From the NCBI GenBank assembly GCA_032719365.1, contig CM064862.1, forward strand, positions 86,299,180 through 86,363,179: a stretch of DNA of 64,000 nt, written 5' to 3'. Made by a program: the position numbers and the translations under genes. This stretch comes from Prinsepia uniflora. Its lineage: Eukaryota; Streptophyta; Magnoliopsida; Rosales; Rosaceae. Position 1 is the first letter of the stretch, and the number at the start of each line of letters is the position of its first letter. This document shows positions 25,755-37,913 of the stretch, piece by piece. Under the pieces are notes generated by a model, which did not search any database, was not told the origin of the DNA, and saw nothing but the letters and a program-made list of their open reading frames with translations.

Positions 25755-26090
25755 GCCGCTGTTCGGTGATTCTTGTGAAAATCCATACTTTTCTACTTAA
25801 ATTCTTGTTATTGTTATTGGTTTTACTTATAATTCAATATATGTGTTGGTATTTTCTTTCTAATATTTGTAAGTAAGAATGCAATCTCCATGTGTTTTAC
25901 TTTTTGAATTTCTTTTACTTCATATGTTTTAGTGCTTAAACTTCAATTCAAAGCTAAATGTTAATCCGCTGTTCGGGGCATTTAGAATAGAGTTGAAGAG
26001 ATTTAATGTTTGATCGTTGTTCGGCGCATTAAATCACTAGCTTAAGGTGAATCATATTGTAAGTAATAATCCGTTGTTCGGTGCATTTAT
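25755..26090 (+). repeat. Dispersed CCGYTGTTCGG motif in S3
   Basis: Four copies of CCG(C/T)TGTTCGG or a one-base variant occur at ~25,755, 25,966, 26,014 and 26,071. The last three are ~50-57 bp apart and share the extension G(G/C/T)GCATT, so they form a short diverged tandem array. Confidence 0.65.
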
Positions 26091-26249
26091 AATATGAAAA
26101 ATGTATGCATGTATTTGAGATGATTAAGGTAGGATTTCGTAATTGGTTCACTATGAGCATGATGTTAGAGTGTTGGTAAAAATATGTGTTTGAAAAAAGT
26201 TCACTAATACAAAGGTTAAAGTAGAAGTAGAATTAAGTATTTAATTATT

Positions 26250-26470
26250 TTTATTTGTTTTCTTTAGTTTAGATTACAAATCTTTTCAAACCCCCCTTTT
26301 TAATTCTTTATTCTTTGTTCTTTTATTCTTTTATTCTTTTATTTTATTTTATTCTTTAATTCTTTATTCTTTATTCTTTTACCCCTTTATTCTTTAATTA
26401 ATTAATTCTTTGATTATTTAATTCTTTTATTATTTCATTCTTTAATTCATTAATTTATTCATTATTCTTT
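26250..26470 (+). repeat. (ATTCTTT)n T-rich low-complexity tract in S3
   Basis: Irregular runs of TTTATTCTTT and TTAATTCTTT over about 200 bp. Simple-sequence expansion; no coding signal. Confidence 0.75.
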
Positions 26471-26620
26471 CCCACTAACATATTATTAATATTCCCTAAT
26501 TTCCCCGGTTAAAGAACGATCCTTATTTACCAATACTACATCTACACAAAAAGGGTTTAAATTTCATAACACTCAAATTACGTGTTTAATTTAATGCGTA
26601 GGTTAGGCGTTGTCACTTGG

Positions 26621-26885
26621 TAGGCGTAAGTCAGATTGGTACGTGTTGGATTACATGTTTGGGAGTAGACGTCATGATGCTGGTCGGGTGACCATGGGAC
26701 TCAGAATGGATGATGTGTTGGAGTAATCAAATTGTTTAGTACGGGATTAGACAGATGAACCCCAGTATTAAATCGTGATTGACTATGAACCAAGTAGTGG
26801 ACTAGTTGGAGGATAGATACACATAACATGTACGTTGTGCGAAAATCGATACTGGAAAGGCCAAGTGGTGCCTGGTGGCGGTACA
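26621..26885 (+). other. E1 internal remnant between S3 and E2
   Basis: Short noncoding piece ending just before the TAGGA target-site duplication of E2. It resumes at 36,968 on the far side of E2. Confidence 0.55.
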
Positions 26886-26890
26886 TAGGA

Positions 26891-29659
26891 TGTAACGGCC
26901 CGGAACTTAAAAAAGGGTGAAAATGTAAATTCGGAAAAGATTTGTATAAAAATGACGATTTACCCTTGTAAATAGTGTGGTTAAACATTGATTTTTTGTT
27001 TGGCAGGTCGAACGGACGTTGGCTGATGACTATGACGTAGTTCGGGACGTCACGAGTCAATAGACAGGTGGCACGTCCGATTCTGACAATCGAGGAACAA
27101 GTTATGATGTTCGGAAGGTCGAGGGTATTTTAATAATTTGGTTAAAAAGGGGAAATTTGTTGACTTTTTGCACGACAAGTATTCTTCACGCAATTCGAGG
27201 ACCATTAGGTAGGTCTCGATTTCTTGAATACAACGACAGGCGGCACGCCGTCATCGGACGTTGGACGATTTAGATACGGGTCTAATTATGTGAGGGGTAA
27301 AATGGTAATTTGGACATTTGAGGGGAAAATGGTCTTTTGGGAGCTTGAATTATGTGAGCAATCAGATGAGGACACCTGGGCTGAATGGATTGGATATTTT
27401 GGCTGAGAACCACAGAGATGAGGACATATGTCCACTCTCCAGTGGCTTCTAACCAAGTCTCACACGGTGGGCTATTTTAAAATTTGTTGAATCGATTAAT
27501 GGGAGAAAACAATGACAGATAGGGTAATGGTTCATGTTCAGTGTGTGAGTCGTGTGTGAGTTCATTGTGTTTGAGTGAGAGATCAGAGATGTGTGGTGAC
27601 TTGAGTGATTGTGTCTAAGGGAAGGACTGGGTGAAGGAAGTCTGTGAGAAGTGAGAAACCCAGAAAAACAGAGAAGGAAACCGTGAACCTCAATCGATCA
27701 AAACCAGCTTAAGTCTTGCCTGTGGTGGTGTTCAGCGAGCAAAAGTAAACCTTGGATGTTGAAAAACCACGGTGGAGGACAGAGAGCATGTATGATATCT
27801 CAACTGCTCTGTTTTTCCTGAAATAGTTTGAAATAAAATCGAGAGTTTTGGCGTGTTGTTGAACCGCTGTGTTGATGTTTATCATCTTAGGAGGTTACTA
27901 CTGAACCCAGGGAGTCGAAACCATGATCGGAGAGGCTTGTGGTGGCCGGAATCAGAGAGTGGAAATCTCTGGTTTTACTGTTCGACTTTGAGAGGTATGA
28001 CATAGGGTTTCCTTTTGTGTTTTAGTTAGTTAAATCAATTCTAAATTGAAGGACGAAGCTTAGGGTGAAGAAAGGATCGAAAATGGTTTGAAAATGGGTG
28101 AAAACCGGCCTCGCCGGCTCAGTTGGATCGGACCGGTCTGGACCGGTCTGAACCAGACTGGCGGGAGGTAGACGATGATGAACAGTACCCCGCGTGGTTC
28201 CCACGCGCAGCCCCTTTAGGTAGTGCGTGAGGGCATGTGCGACCTTTTTTTGGGGAAGTGTTCAACATGATTTTCACTCTAATCGATGTAACGAACATTT
28301 AGGGACAAGTTTCGAGTCGATCGTACATCGTCACGGGGTAGTTTTGAGTGTCCGAATGTTTAGGATTCAATTTAATTACATTTAAAAATCCCAAAAAATT
28401 GGGGAAATTAGTGTGAGCTTAATCGAAGTGTGTGTGACTCGAAATTATGACATTTGACAGGTCGGGATATTCCTGAGGCATCCGAGGAGCGTACGGGACG
28501 CGATTGACGCGTTCGAACTTTGTGAGTGGACTTTTTTTTCCAACCGAGCATGCATAACTGTTTTTATCTACTTATTCCATGCTTTTAAATATGGTTTTAT
28601 GTTTTGGATTACTATATATCTGCTTTACATAATTGCATGGTTTTTGAGATGTTTCTTAAATGTATACGTATTTCAACACGTTTTACGAGGTATGTATTTA
28701 TGCTATGATTTGATCATGATTCTGATGCTATCGTTTTGGGATTTAAACACATGACTTGTTTTCAATGATTACAAATGGGTTTTGAAAAGTGATTTCGATA
28801 ACCAAGATTTTGGGTTTTAGAATCGGATTTCGGAAATCGAGATTTGGTTTTAAAGCTTAAGAAAAGAGATTTCTGGATTTGGATTCGGATTTGGACATGG
28901 ATTTGGAAATGGTTTTCAAACGGTTTTGGATTGGATTTGCTGGATCAGGTTATTGGTTTTAAAGACCTGAATATGATACATGACGGGGGCAGGCCTGTAT
29001 TGGGTTTAAAGACCCGGATTGAGTTTAAAGACTCGGGAGTTTAAAGACTCGGATATTATGATTTTCCCCCGTAAGCCTATTGAGTTTAAAGACTCGGGAG
29101 TTTAAAGACTCAGATTATATTGAGGCCTGGATTGAGTTTAAAGACTCGGGAGTTTAAATACTCAGATAGATACAGCAGGTTCGATTGGTTGATGATATAT
29201 TTCGTATTTCATGTTTTGATGATGATGTTTTCCATAATGATTGCTATACGGTTGTTTTTCAGATACTTAGTTGTGTATGCATGTTTTAAAACGGAGGGTA
29301 AAATCCTGGTTTGCTTTTAAAACTATTTTTGAAACTCTTATTTTTAGTCCACTCACACTTTTATGGTTTTAAATACCCTCCAGGCCGTGGTGCAAACGTT
29401 GGGGCTAACATTGAGGCGGAGGCAGGGGCATAAAGTTTTCCTGTTGCGAGTGTAGTTACCTCACAGTAGGATTTTGTTCTTATCTTGTACTGTTACTATG
29501 CTCTGTGCTACTATTGACTATTTGTATTGTAACTTCTCCCTAGTCTGACAATGTATGTTTTGTGGTTATTGCGGTTATTTTGGTATTTTAAAGTTTGGTG
29601 TTAGACGGGAGCAGGGTTCGTCTCGGTTATCAAGGTGATAATCGGGGTGGGTCTTGTCA
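26891..29659 (+). repeat. 5' LTR of E2 (2769 bp)
   Basis: Begins TGTAACGGCCCGGAAC and ends GGGTGGGTCTTGTCA. It aligns along its whole length with the 3' LTR (2730 bp); differences are scattered, including small indels in the GAGTTTAAAGACTC repeats (28,940-29,165). Internal marks: CACGCGCAGCC at ~28,200, the ATGTAACGAACATTT block at ~28,283, GTGAGTGGAC at ~28,521, GTCCACTCAC at ~29,347 and GACGGGAGCAGGG near the end. Confidence 0.93.
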
Positions 29660-29661
29660 AT

Positions 29662-29673
29662 TGGTATCAGAGC
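29662..29673 (+). other. Primer-binding site (initiator tRNA-Met type)
   Basis: TGGTATCAGAGC, two bases after the 5' LTR end. This is the standard plant PBS complementary to the 3' end of initiator methionine tRNA and fixes the element's orientation and LTR boundary. Confidence 0.93.
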
Positions 29674-29756
29674 ATAGGTTGACGATTTTTTTCTGGCACG
29701 TGCATGTGCCTAGGATGTTATACTAACATTATGCCTCTTTCAGAGAACGATCGACC

Positions 29757-30640
29757 ATGCCTCCAAGATGTGAGCCCCTTCCACGACCTGCAGAAGACGT
29801 TGTGAGAGATGCTGAGAGTGCTACGATTGAGCGAGCCCAGCGTCTTGGGGCTACCATGTTTAGCGGTGAGGCAGATACTGAGGAAGCCCATAGGTGGATT
29901 ACTCGACTTGATTGGATTTTTACGGTGATGCGATGCCCCCCTGAGGATCGAGTGTTATTGGCCACCTTTTTACTGGACGGTGCTGCATATGAGTGGTGGT
30001 ATACCTTTGAGCTGTCAGGTTGGGATGCCCACACAGTGACTTAGGATACTTTTTCGTGAGCGGTTCCTTGACCAGTATTATCCCCGCTCGTTCTGCGATG
30101 CCAAGGAGGCAGAGTTCCTACACCTCAAACAGGGGAACATGTCAGTGGTCGAGTATGAGCAGAGGTTTCAGATGTTACCACGTTTTGCTCCTGCTTTTGT
30201 GGCTACGGAGGCTGAGAAGTGCCACAGGTTTGAGCTTGGCATGCGAGGTAAGATTCGAGCTATTGTGAAGGCCGGATCTTTTGAGACCCTCAGAGAGTTA
30301 TCAGATGCTGCAGTAAGGTTGAAGGCTAGTTTACCAGCACGACCACAGTTCTCGAGTGGTGGACGATGTCGAGAGCGTCCGTTTTCTGGAGCATCGAGCC
30401 AGAGGACCCCGAAGAGGGGCAGTTATAGTGGATCTTCATCTGCGGGTGGTGCTCAGTTTGGTCGACCGGGCAGTTTCCAGGGTTCCGGATTCCGAGGATC
30501 TAGAGCACAGCCGACCTAGCAGGTGAGTGTGACATCAGTTGCTTCCAATGGGAGATAGAGTGGTGGACCCAATCGGGATGTTTGCTATTACTGTGGAGAG
30601 CGAGGTCATTTCCGGCGAGAGTGTCCCTCTTTACCCCAGG
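29757..30640 (+). pseudogene. E2 gag (capsid plus CCHC zinc knuckle), broken
   Basis: Opens MPPRCEPLPRPAEDVV and continues with the retrotransposon gag core (ATMFSGEADTEEAHRWITRL, then WWYTFELSG, then SVVEYEQRF and FELGMRGKIRAIVKA). A Ser/Gly/Arg-rich linker leads to a zinc knuckle CYYCGERGHFRREC (C-X2-C-X4-H-X4-C) at 30,583-30,624. Lesions: a stop at 30,042-30,044 where the family has Trp, a one-base insertion in a T run just after it, a stop at 30,517-30,519, and another near 30,554. It would have formed virus-like particles and bound the element's RNA. Confidence 0.9.
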
Positions 30641-30774
30641 AGGGTGGCACGGCGGAGCAGGGTCGGAGTACCACTTTAGTTTCAGGGGCAGCAGGCACTA
30701 GAGGAGGTGGTGGTTCTACTAGTAGTTCGAGGGGACGCAGTCGATCTTCGGGATCTCAGGCTCAAGTTTTTGCG

Positions 30775-32640
30775 ATGACGCAGCAGGAGGCTCGATCAGC
30801 ACCTAGCGTGGTGACAGGCACGCTTACCATCCTTGGTCATGATGTACATGCTTTGATTGATCCCGAGGCTACCCATTCTTTTATATCACGGAGTTGTGGA
30901 TTGGTTGCGGATAGAGAGGTGTCCGCACTGGGTTATGATATGGATGTGAGTACACCTACAGGTGAGGTGTATGTGGTGAATCAGATCTTGAGAGAGTGTC
31001 CAGTATTGGTAGGCGATGTTGAGTTAGTGGCGGATTTGATTCTACTGGACTTACAAGACTTTGATGTTATTCTGAGGATGGACTGGTTGACCATGCATCA
31101 TGCTTCTATCGAATGTTTCGATAGAAGGGTGACTTTTCGGAGTCCGGGGTTACCAGAGACCACTTTTCAAGGAAATTAGCGAGCGCTACCTACTGGTGTT
31201 ATTTCGGCTCTGGAGGCGAGCAAGTTGTTAAGGAAGGGATGCTAGGGATACTTGGCTTACGTGGTGGACACACGTGCTGCACCATTGAGGACGGAGAACA
31301 TTCCAGTAGTGCGGGAGTTTCCAGACGTCTTTCTGGAGGATTTTCCGGGATTGCCACCCCACCTAGACATTAAGTTTACCATCGACCTTATTCCAGGTAC
31401 ACAACCTATTTCTCAGACTCCTTACTATATGGCGCCAGCTGAGTTGAGGGAATTGAAGGCGCAGTTGCAAGAGTTAGTCGATATAGGGTTTATTCGGCCA
31501 AGTGTGTCTCCTTGGGGAGCTCCAGTTTTGTTTGTTAAGAAGAAGGATGGAAGCTTGAGACTTTGTATTGATTATAGGCAACTGAACAAGGTAAAAATCA
31601 GGAATAAATACCCCTTGCCTCGAATCGATGATTTGTTTGATCAGTTGAAGGGAGCACAATACTTTTCTAAGATTGATCTTTGCTCCGGATATCATCAGTT
31701 GAGAGTTAGAGAAGAGGACATACCCAAAACAGCTTGTCGGACCAGGTATGGCCATTATGAGTTTGTGGTAATGCCATTTGGTTTAACTAACGCACCAGTG
31801 GCGTTTATGGACTTGATGAACTGAGTGTTTCGGTCATACCTGGATTGTTTTGTTATTGTGTTCATTGATGATACTTTGGTGTACTCAAAGAGTGCGAAGG
31901 CACACGAGAAGCATTTGAGGATGGTGCTTAACACCCTGAGGAAGAATCAACTGTATGTTAAGTTAAGCAAATGTCTGTTCTGGTTGAATAGCGTTGGTTT
32001 CTTGGGTCATGGGATTTCAGCCGAAGGAATTAGCATGGATCCTCAGAAGGTTGAGGCAGTAGCGAACTGGGAATACCCAAGACAGTGACCAAGGTCAGAA
32101 GCTTCTTGGGGTTAGCTGGTTATTACTGGCGTTTCATAGAGGGATTTTCTATTCTTGCTGCTCCATTAACACGGCTAACTAGGAAGGGAGTCCGATTTGT
32201 CTGGGATGAAAGTTGTGAACAGAGTTTTCAAGAGTTGAAAAGGAGTTTGACGTCTACTCTTGTGTTGGCCCTTCCGGATGATAGTGGGGAGTTTGAGGTA
32301 TACAGTGATGCCTCTTTGCAAGGTCTGGGGTGTGTTCTGATGCAGCATGGGAAGGTGATTGCTTATGCTTCCCGATAGTTGAAACCTCATGAACTGAATT
32401 ACCCCACACATGATTTGGAGCTTGCAGCGGTGGTTCATGCGTTGAAAATTTGGCGACAATACTTGTATGGTGAGAAGTGCAGAATCTTTACGGACCATCA
32501 GAGTTTGAAGTATCTCTTTACCCAGAAGGAGCTGAATTTGAGACAACGCCGATGGTTGGAATTGATTAAGGACTATGATTGTACCATTGAGTATCACCCA
32601 GGGAAAGCTAATGTGGTAGCCGATGCCCTGAGTCGGAAGT
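30775..32640 (+). pseudogene. E2 protease, reverse transcriptase and RNase H, broken
   Basis: Protease: DPEATHSFIS at 30,859, where the family has DPGATHSF, so the catalytic-loop Gly is Glu. RT: from YYMAPAELRELK through PWGAPVLFVKKKDGSLRLC, YFSKIDLCSGYHQ, the MPFGLTNAP motif, and the FIDD active site at 31,861-31,872. RNase H: VYSDASLQGLGCVL, TDHQSLKYLFTQ and the ADALSRKS end. Lesions: stops at 31,177-31,179, in the tether near 31,243, at 31,822-31,824 (just before VFRSYLD) and at 32,376-32,378, and a one-base deletion near 32,085 in the connection after NWEYPR. Confidence 0.92.
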
Positions 32641-33640
32641 CAACTAGCTCTTTGTCACATTTGAGGATGATTCGGTTGCCCTTGTTAGTTGAACTCCGTA
32701 AAACTGGAGTGGATTTAACTGTTGACAGTCAGGGAGCGTTACTAGCGAGTTTCCATGTACGACCTGTCTTGGTCGATCAGATTATCGATGCTCAGTTTCA
32801 GGACCCCGTTTTGGGCATTATTCGGATTGAGGTTGAAGCTGGGGAGAGACATGATTTTGGAGTTCGTGAGGATGGAGCATTGGTAAAAAAAGGACGGTTG
32901 GGTGTACCTGAGGAAGAAGCACTAAAGAAGGATATTCTTGATGAGGCTCACATTTCAGCTTATGCGATGCATCCTGGTGGGACCAAGATGTATCGTACGC
33001 TTCGGGAACATTATTGGTGGTTTGGTATGAAGCATGAAATTGCTGAGTATGTCAGTGGATGCTTGATTTGTTATCAGGTGAAGGCCGAACGACAGAGACC
33101 TTATGGAGCGATGCAACCACTGCCGATCCCAGAGTGGAAATGGGATCATCTGACGGTGGACTTCGTGTTTAAACTCCCCAGGACACCTAAAGGTCATGAT
33201 GGCGTGTGGGTAATTGTGGATAGGCTCACGAAGTCAGCCCATTTCTTGCCAGTGTGAGAGAATTTCAGGATGACGCAGTTTGCTCAGTTGTTTATTGATG
33301 AGATCATATGATTGCACGGTACTCCAGAATCAATAGTTTCTGACAGGGATCCGAGGTTTACCTCACGGTTTTGGCAGAGTCTGCAGGAAGCGTTTAGGAC
33401 GAAGTTACATTTTAGCACTGTTTTCCATCCTCAGATCGACGGACAATGAGAACGGACCATCCATACTTTGGAGGACATGATGCGAGCATGTGTTTTCCAA
33501 TTTCAAGGTACATGGGAGTCGCACCTAGCACTGATGGAGTTTTCTTATAACAACAGTTATCAGGCGAGCATTGGAATGGCCCCTTATGATGCTTTGTATG
33601 GATGACAATGTAGAACCCCGTTGTGTTGGACAGAGGTGGG
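32641..33640 (+). pseudogene. E2 integrase zinc-finger and catalytic core, broken
   Basis: The HHCC region runs through AYAMHPGGTKMYRTLREHYWW and ends CLICYQVKAERQ. The core begins WDHLTVDFVFKLP (first Asp), then VSDRDPRFTSRFW (second Asp), and the third acidic residue lies in ERTIHTLEDMM. In-frame TGA codons at 33,255, 33,309, 33,447 and 33,603 interrupt one otherwise open frame; three sit where related integrases have Arg, as expected for CGA to TGA change. The function was insertion of element cDNA. Confidence 0.9.
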
Positions 33641-34196
33641 TGAAAGGAAATTTTCGACTTTAGAGTTGGTAGACCTTACCCAGGAAAAGGTTTCACTTAC
33701 CAGAGATAGACTCAAAGCAGCTCAGGACCGACAGAAGAGCTATGCCGATCGTAGAATCAGGGATCTTGAGTTTGAAGTAGGAGATTGGGTCTTCTTGAAG
33801 TTATCCCCTTGGAAGGATATTGTACGGTATGGCAGGCGAGGGAAGTTAAGTCCCCGCTACATTGGACCCTACGAGATTCTGGAGAGAATTGGTCCTGTTG
33901 CTTATCGGTTGGCATTACCATCAGATCTGGCTAAGGTACATAATGTTTTTCATGTGTCTATGCTTCGGAAGTATGTACGTGACGATTCTCACATTCTGGA
34001 AGCACAAACCGTCGAACTTAGGGAAGATTTGAGTTTTGAGGAGCAGCCTGTGGAGATTCTGGACCGTAAAGATAAGGTACTACGGAGGAAGACGGTTCCC
34101 TTAGTAAAAGTACTATGGATGAATCATAATGTAGAAGAAGCAACTTGGGAACCCGAGGCTTTAATGCGTGAACAGTACCCCTATTTATTTCATTAA
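33641..34196 (+). pseudogene. E2 integrase C-terminus with chromodomain
   Basis: Open to its own stop at 34,194-34,196. It has the GPY/F module (YIGPYEILERIGPVAYRL), the VHNVFHVSMLRKYV segment typical of plant gypsy integrases, and a C-terminal chromodomain (PVEILDRKDKVL, then VKVLWMNHNVEEATWEPE). Chromodomains on integrase define chromoviruses and are thought to steer insertion to histone-marked heterochromatin, which fits the nest E2 landed in. Confidence 0.9.
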
Positions 34197-34220
34197 ATTT
34201 CGGGGACGAAATTCTTTTAA

Positions 34221-34232
34221 TGGGGGGTAGAT
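34221..34232 (+). other. Polypurine tract of E2
   Basis: TGGGGGGTAGAT directly before the TGTAACGGCC start of the 3' LTR, in the position of the plus-strand primer. It follows GGGGACGAAATTC, a usual 3' end motif of these elements. Confidence 0.8.
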
Positions 34233-36962
34233 TGTAACGGCCCAGAACTTCAAAAAGGGCAAAAATGTAAATTCGGAAAAATATTTTTATAAAAATGACG
34301 ATTTACCCCTTGTAAATAGTGTGGTCAAACATTGACTTTTTGTTTGGCAGGCCAAACGGACGTTGGCTGATGACTGTGACGTAGTTCGGGACGTCACGAG
34401 TCTGTAGACAGGTGGCATGTCTGATTCCAACAATCGAGGAACAAGTTATGATGTTCGGAAGGTCGAGGGTATTTTGGTAATTTGGTTAAAAGGGGAAATT
34501 TGTTGACTTTTTACACGACAAGTATTCTTCACGCAATTCGAGGACCATTAGGTAGGTCTCGATTTCCTGAGTACAACGACAGGCGGCACGCCGTCATCGG
34601 ACCTTGGACGGTTTAGTTACGGGTCTAATTGTGTGAAGGGTAAAATGGTAATTTGGACATTTGAGGGCAAAATGGTCTTTTGGCAGCTTGAATTATGTGA
34701 ACAATCAGATGAGGACACCTGGGCTGGATGGATTGGATATTTTGGCCGAGAACCACAAAGATGAGGACATATGTCCACTCTCCAGTGGCTTCTAACCAAG
34801 TCTCATACGGTGGGCTATTTTAAAATTGGCTGAATCGATTAATTGGAGAAAACAGAGACATAGAGGGTAATCGTGCATGTTCAGTGTGTGAGTCGTGTGT
34901 GAGTTCATTGTGTTTGAGTGAGAGATCAGAGACGTGTGGTGACTTGAGTGATTGTGTTTAAGGGAAGGACTGGGTGAAGGAAGTCTGTGAGAAGTGAGAA
35001 ACCCAGAAAAAACAGGGAAGGAAACTATGAACCTCAATCGATCAAAACCAGCTTAAGTCTTGCCTGTGGTGGTGTTCAGTGAGCAAAAGTGAACTTTGGA
35101 CGTTGACAAACCACGGTGGAGGTCACGGTGGAGGACAGAGAGCAGGTATGTTATCTCAACTGCTCTGTTTTTCCTGAAACGGTTTGAAATAAAATCGAGA
35201 GTTTTGGCGTGTTGTTGAACCACTGTGTTGATGTTTATCATCTTAGGAGGTTACTACTGAACCCAGGGAGTTGAAACCGTGATCGGAGAGGCATGTGGTG
35301 GCCGGAATCAGAGAGTGGAAATCTCTGGTTTTTCTGTTCGACTTTGAGAGGTATGACATAGGGTTTCATCTTTTGTTTTAGTTAGTTAAATCAATTCTAA
35401 ATTGAAGGACGAAGCTTAGGGTGAAGAAAGGATCAAAAATGGTTTGAAAATGGGTGAAAACCGGCCTCGCTGGCTCAGTTGGACCGGACCGGTCTGGACC
35501 GATCCGAACCGGGCTAGTGGGAGGTAGACGATGATGAACAGTGCTGCGTGTGGCTCCCACGCGCAGTCCCTTTGGGCGGCACGTGAGGGCGTGTGGGGCC
35601 TCTTTTGGGGAAGTGTTCAACATGATTTTCACTCTAATCGATGTAACGAACATTTTGGGACAAGTTTCGAGGCGATCGGACACCGTCTCGGGGTAGTTTT
35701 GAGTGTCCTAAGGTTTAGGTTTTAATTTAATTACGTTTAAAAATCCCAAAAAATTGGGGAAATTAGTGTGAGCTTAATCGAAGTGTTTGTGACCCGAAAT
35801 TATGACATTTGACAGGTCGGGATATTCCTGAGGCATCCGAGGAGCCTACGGTACGCGATTGACGCGTTCGAACTTTGTGAGTGGACTTTTATTTTCCAAC
35901 CGAGCATGCATAACTGTTTTTATCTACTTATTTCATGCTTTTAAATATGGTTTTATGTTTTGGATTACTATATATTCTTTACATAATTGTACAGTTTTCG
36001 AGATGTTTCTTAAATGTATACGTATTTCGACATGTTTTACGAGGTACGGATTTATGGTATGATTTGATCATGATTCTGATGCTATCATTTTGGGATTTAA
36101 ACACATGACTTGTTTTCAATGACTACAAATGGGTTTTGAAAAGTGATTTCGATAACCAAGATTTTGGGTTTTAGAATCGGATTTCGGAAATCGAGATTTG
36201 GTTTTAAAGCTTAAAAAAGGGGAATTCTGGATTTGGATTCGGATTTGAACATGGATTTGGAAATGGTTTTCAAAAGATTTTGGATTGGATTTGCTGGATC
36301 TGGTTATTGGGTTTAAAGACCCGGATATGATACATGACGGGGGCGGGCCCTTATTGGGTTTAAAGACCCAGATTGAGTTTAAAGACTCGGGAGTTTAAAG
36401 ACTCGGATTATATTGAGGTCTGGATTGATTTTAAAGACTTGAGAGTTTAAAGACTCGGATAGATCCAGCAGGTTCGATTGGTTTATGATATATTTCGTAT
36501 TTCATGTTTTGATGATGATGTTTTCCATAATGATTGTTATACGGTTTATACGGTTGTTTTTCAGATACTTAGTTGTGCATGCATGTTTTAAAATGGAGGG
36601 TAAAATCCTAGTTTGCTTTTAAAACTATTTTTGAAACTCTTATTTTTAGTCCACTCACACTTTTATGGTTTTAAATACCCTCCAGGTCGTGGTGCGAACA
36701 TTCGGGCTAACGTTGAGGCAGAGGCAGAGGCATAAAGTTTTCCCATTGCACGTGTAGTCAGCTCACAGTAGGATTTTGTTCTTATCTTGTACTGTTACTA
36801 TGTTCTGTGCTACTGTTGACTGTTTGTATTGTAACTTCTCCCTGGTCTGACAATGTATGTTTTGTGGTTATTGCGGTTATTTTGTTCTTTTAAAGTTTGG
36901 TTGTCAGATGAGAGCAGGGTTCGTCCCGGTTATCGAGGTGATAATCGGGGTGGGTCCTGTCA
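34233..36962 (+). repeat. 3' LTR of E2 (2730 bp)
   Basis: Begins TGTAACGGCCCAGAAC and ends GGGTGGGTCCTGTCA, followed by the TAGGA duplication. It carries the same internal marks as the 5' LTR, with fewer GAGTTTAAAGACTC units (36,300-36,465) and a 12-bp duplication, GGTGGAGGTCAC, near 35,115. Confidence 0.93.
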
Positions 36963-36967
36963 TAGGA

Positions 36968-37913
36968 TGTACCAGCGATGTGTGGTTGAGCGTGTTGGTA
37001 GTTGGCTTAGTTCCGATATCATTGGATTGGTTGAGGACGTGAACTAAACATTGAATACTATGCACTAGGCAGAGTGATTTTGACGGATTCAGTGATTGTA
37101 TGAGCAGGTGCTCAGAGCCGTGGATGGCTAATGGAACCCTAGAGTTAGGATGTATATTACTGCTGGGCAGGTATTCGATGGGGTCCAGTTACATGCAAGT
37201 CGAGTGAGATGTTGGTATACGTATACTCAGGTTGAGTGAGTGGTGGTTGGTGTAACCACGGGTTGCTTTGCGTGGATCGGCTGCTTTGTGACTCTCACTA
37301 ATGACATCATGGATTATTAGAAAATTTTGGTACGAGGTACCTTGGTGCGACTCTAGAGTGAGTCAGTGTGTGTCGGTCATTCGACTTGTTACCATGGGGC
37401 TGTGAGTGACAGCTGAGCGCGACGTGATGGAACATGTGTTGTTGATATGTTAAAATTCAGGAGACGCGGAGAAATTGCGAGTTGTGATAACTATCGTTGT
37501 GGGAGAGATGTCGGACTGATTTACGACTAGCCAAGTGGTGACGGTTTGGCTGAATGTGTCAGCGTGGACTGATGAGTAGGATTTGGCGACTCCCAGTGGG
37601 AGCAGATGTCAGGGTGTGATAGTGATTGAGAGAAACCGTTAAGCTGATTGTGTCGAATTAAATTAGTCAGAGTAATGGTAGAATTGTCAAGCGATATTAA
37701 ATCGGATCGTGTGATCAATTTCACTCAAGGTGGTCGAGTGTAGTCGGTACGATGTGAGTCCGTGATGGAACGTCTAGGTGCAGACAAGTATGGTTCTGGT
37801 TAGTGGGTGTACAAGTGTACACATAGTGTGAGATCGAATTATTTTCCACGAGGTGGATGTCGAATCGGGATAGTTGGAATTTCGAGGACGAAATTATTTA
37901 AGGGGGGGAAGGT
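36968..37913 (+). other. E1 internal remnant, right piece, ending in the E1 polypurine tract
   Basis: Noncoding to the end. It finishes TTCGAGGACGAAATTATTTAAGGGGGGGAAGG; the purine run at 37,900-37,912 is the PPT before the E1 3' LTR, and GAGGACGAAATT matches the pre-PPT motif of E2. That shows this piece is the 3' edge of an LTR element rather than host DNA. Confidence 0.7.

Larger units (their letters stand above)
24649..26615. mobile_element. Solo LTR S3 of an unrelated LTR family
   Basis: Begins TGATAGGTCGTTAAATAAGC and ends GGTTAGGCGTTGTCA, with flanks CTCGG (24,644-24,648) and CTTGG (26,616-26,620), a 5-bp TSD with one C-to-T change. It shares none of the GTCCACTCAC or GAGTTTAAAGACTC marks of the other LTRs. 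It has a CCTGTAAATAGGGG TATA-like stretch at ~25,363, long T-rich tracts, and four CCGCTGTTCGG motifs. An ~86-nt plastid 23S rRNA segment lies near its left end. I cannot assign its clade. Confidence 0.72.
26891..36962 (+). mobile_element. Complete but dead Ty3/gypsy chromovirus E2 (Tekay-like), TSD TAGGA
   Basis: A full LTR element of ~10.1 kb: 5' LTR 26,891-29,659, PBS at 29,662, gag, protease, RT, RNase H, integrase with a C-terminal chromodomain, a purine tract at 34,221, and 3' LTR 34,233-36,962. Perfect TAGGA duplications lie at 26,886-26,890 and 36,963-36,967. The tRNA-Met-type PBS, gag-pol order PR-RT-RH-IN-chromodomain and long LTRs fit the Tekay (Del) chromovirus clade. The coding region carries many stops and at least two frameshifts, so it cannot mobilise itself. 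Confidence 0.93.

Noticed and set aside
30775..34196. An active, autonomous E2 polyprotein
   Set aside because: At least seven in-frame stops, a frameshift near 32,085 and an altered protease loop.
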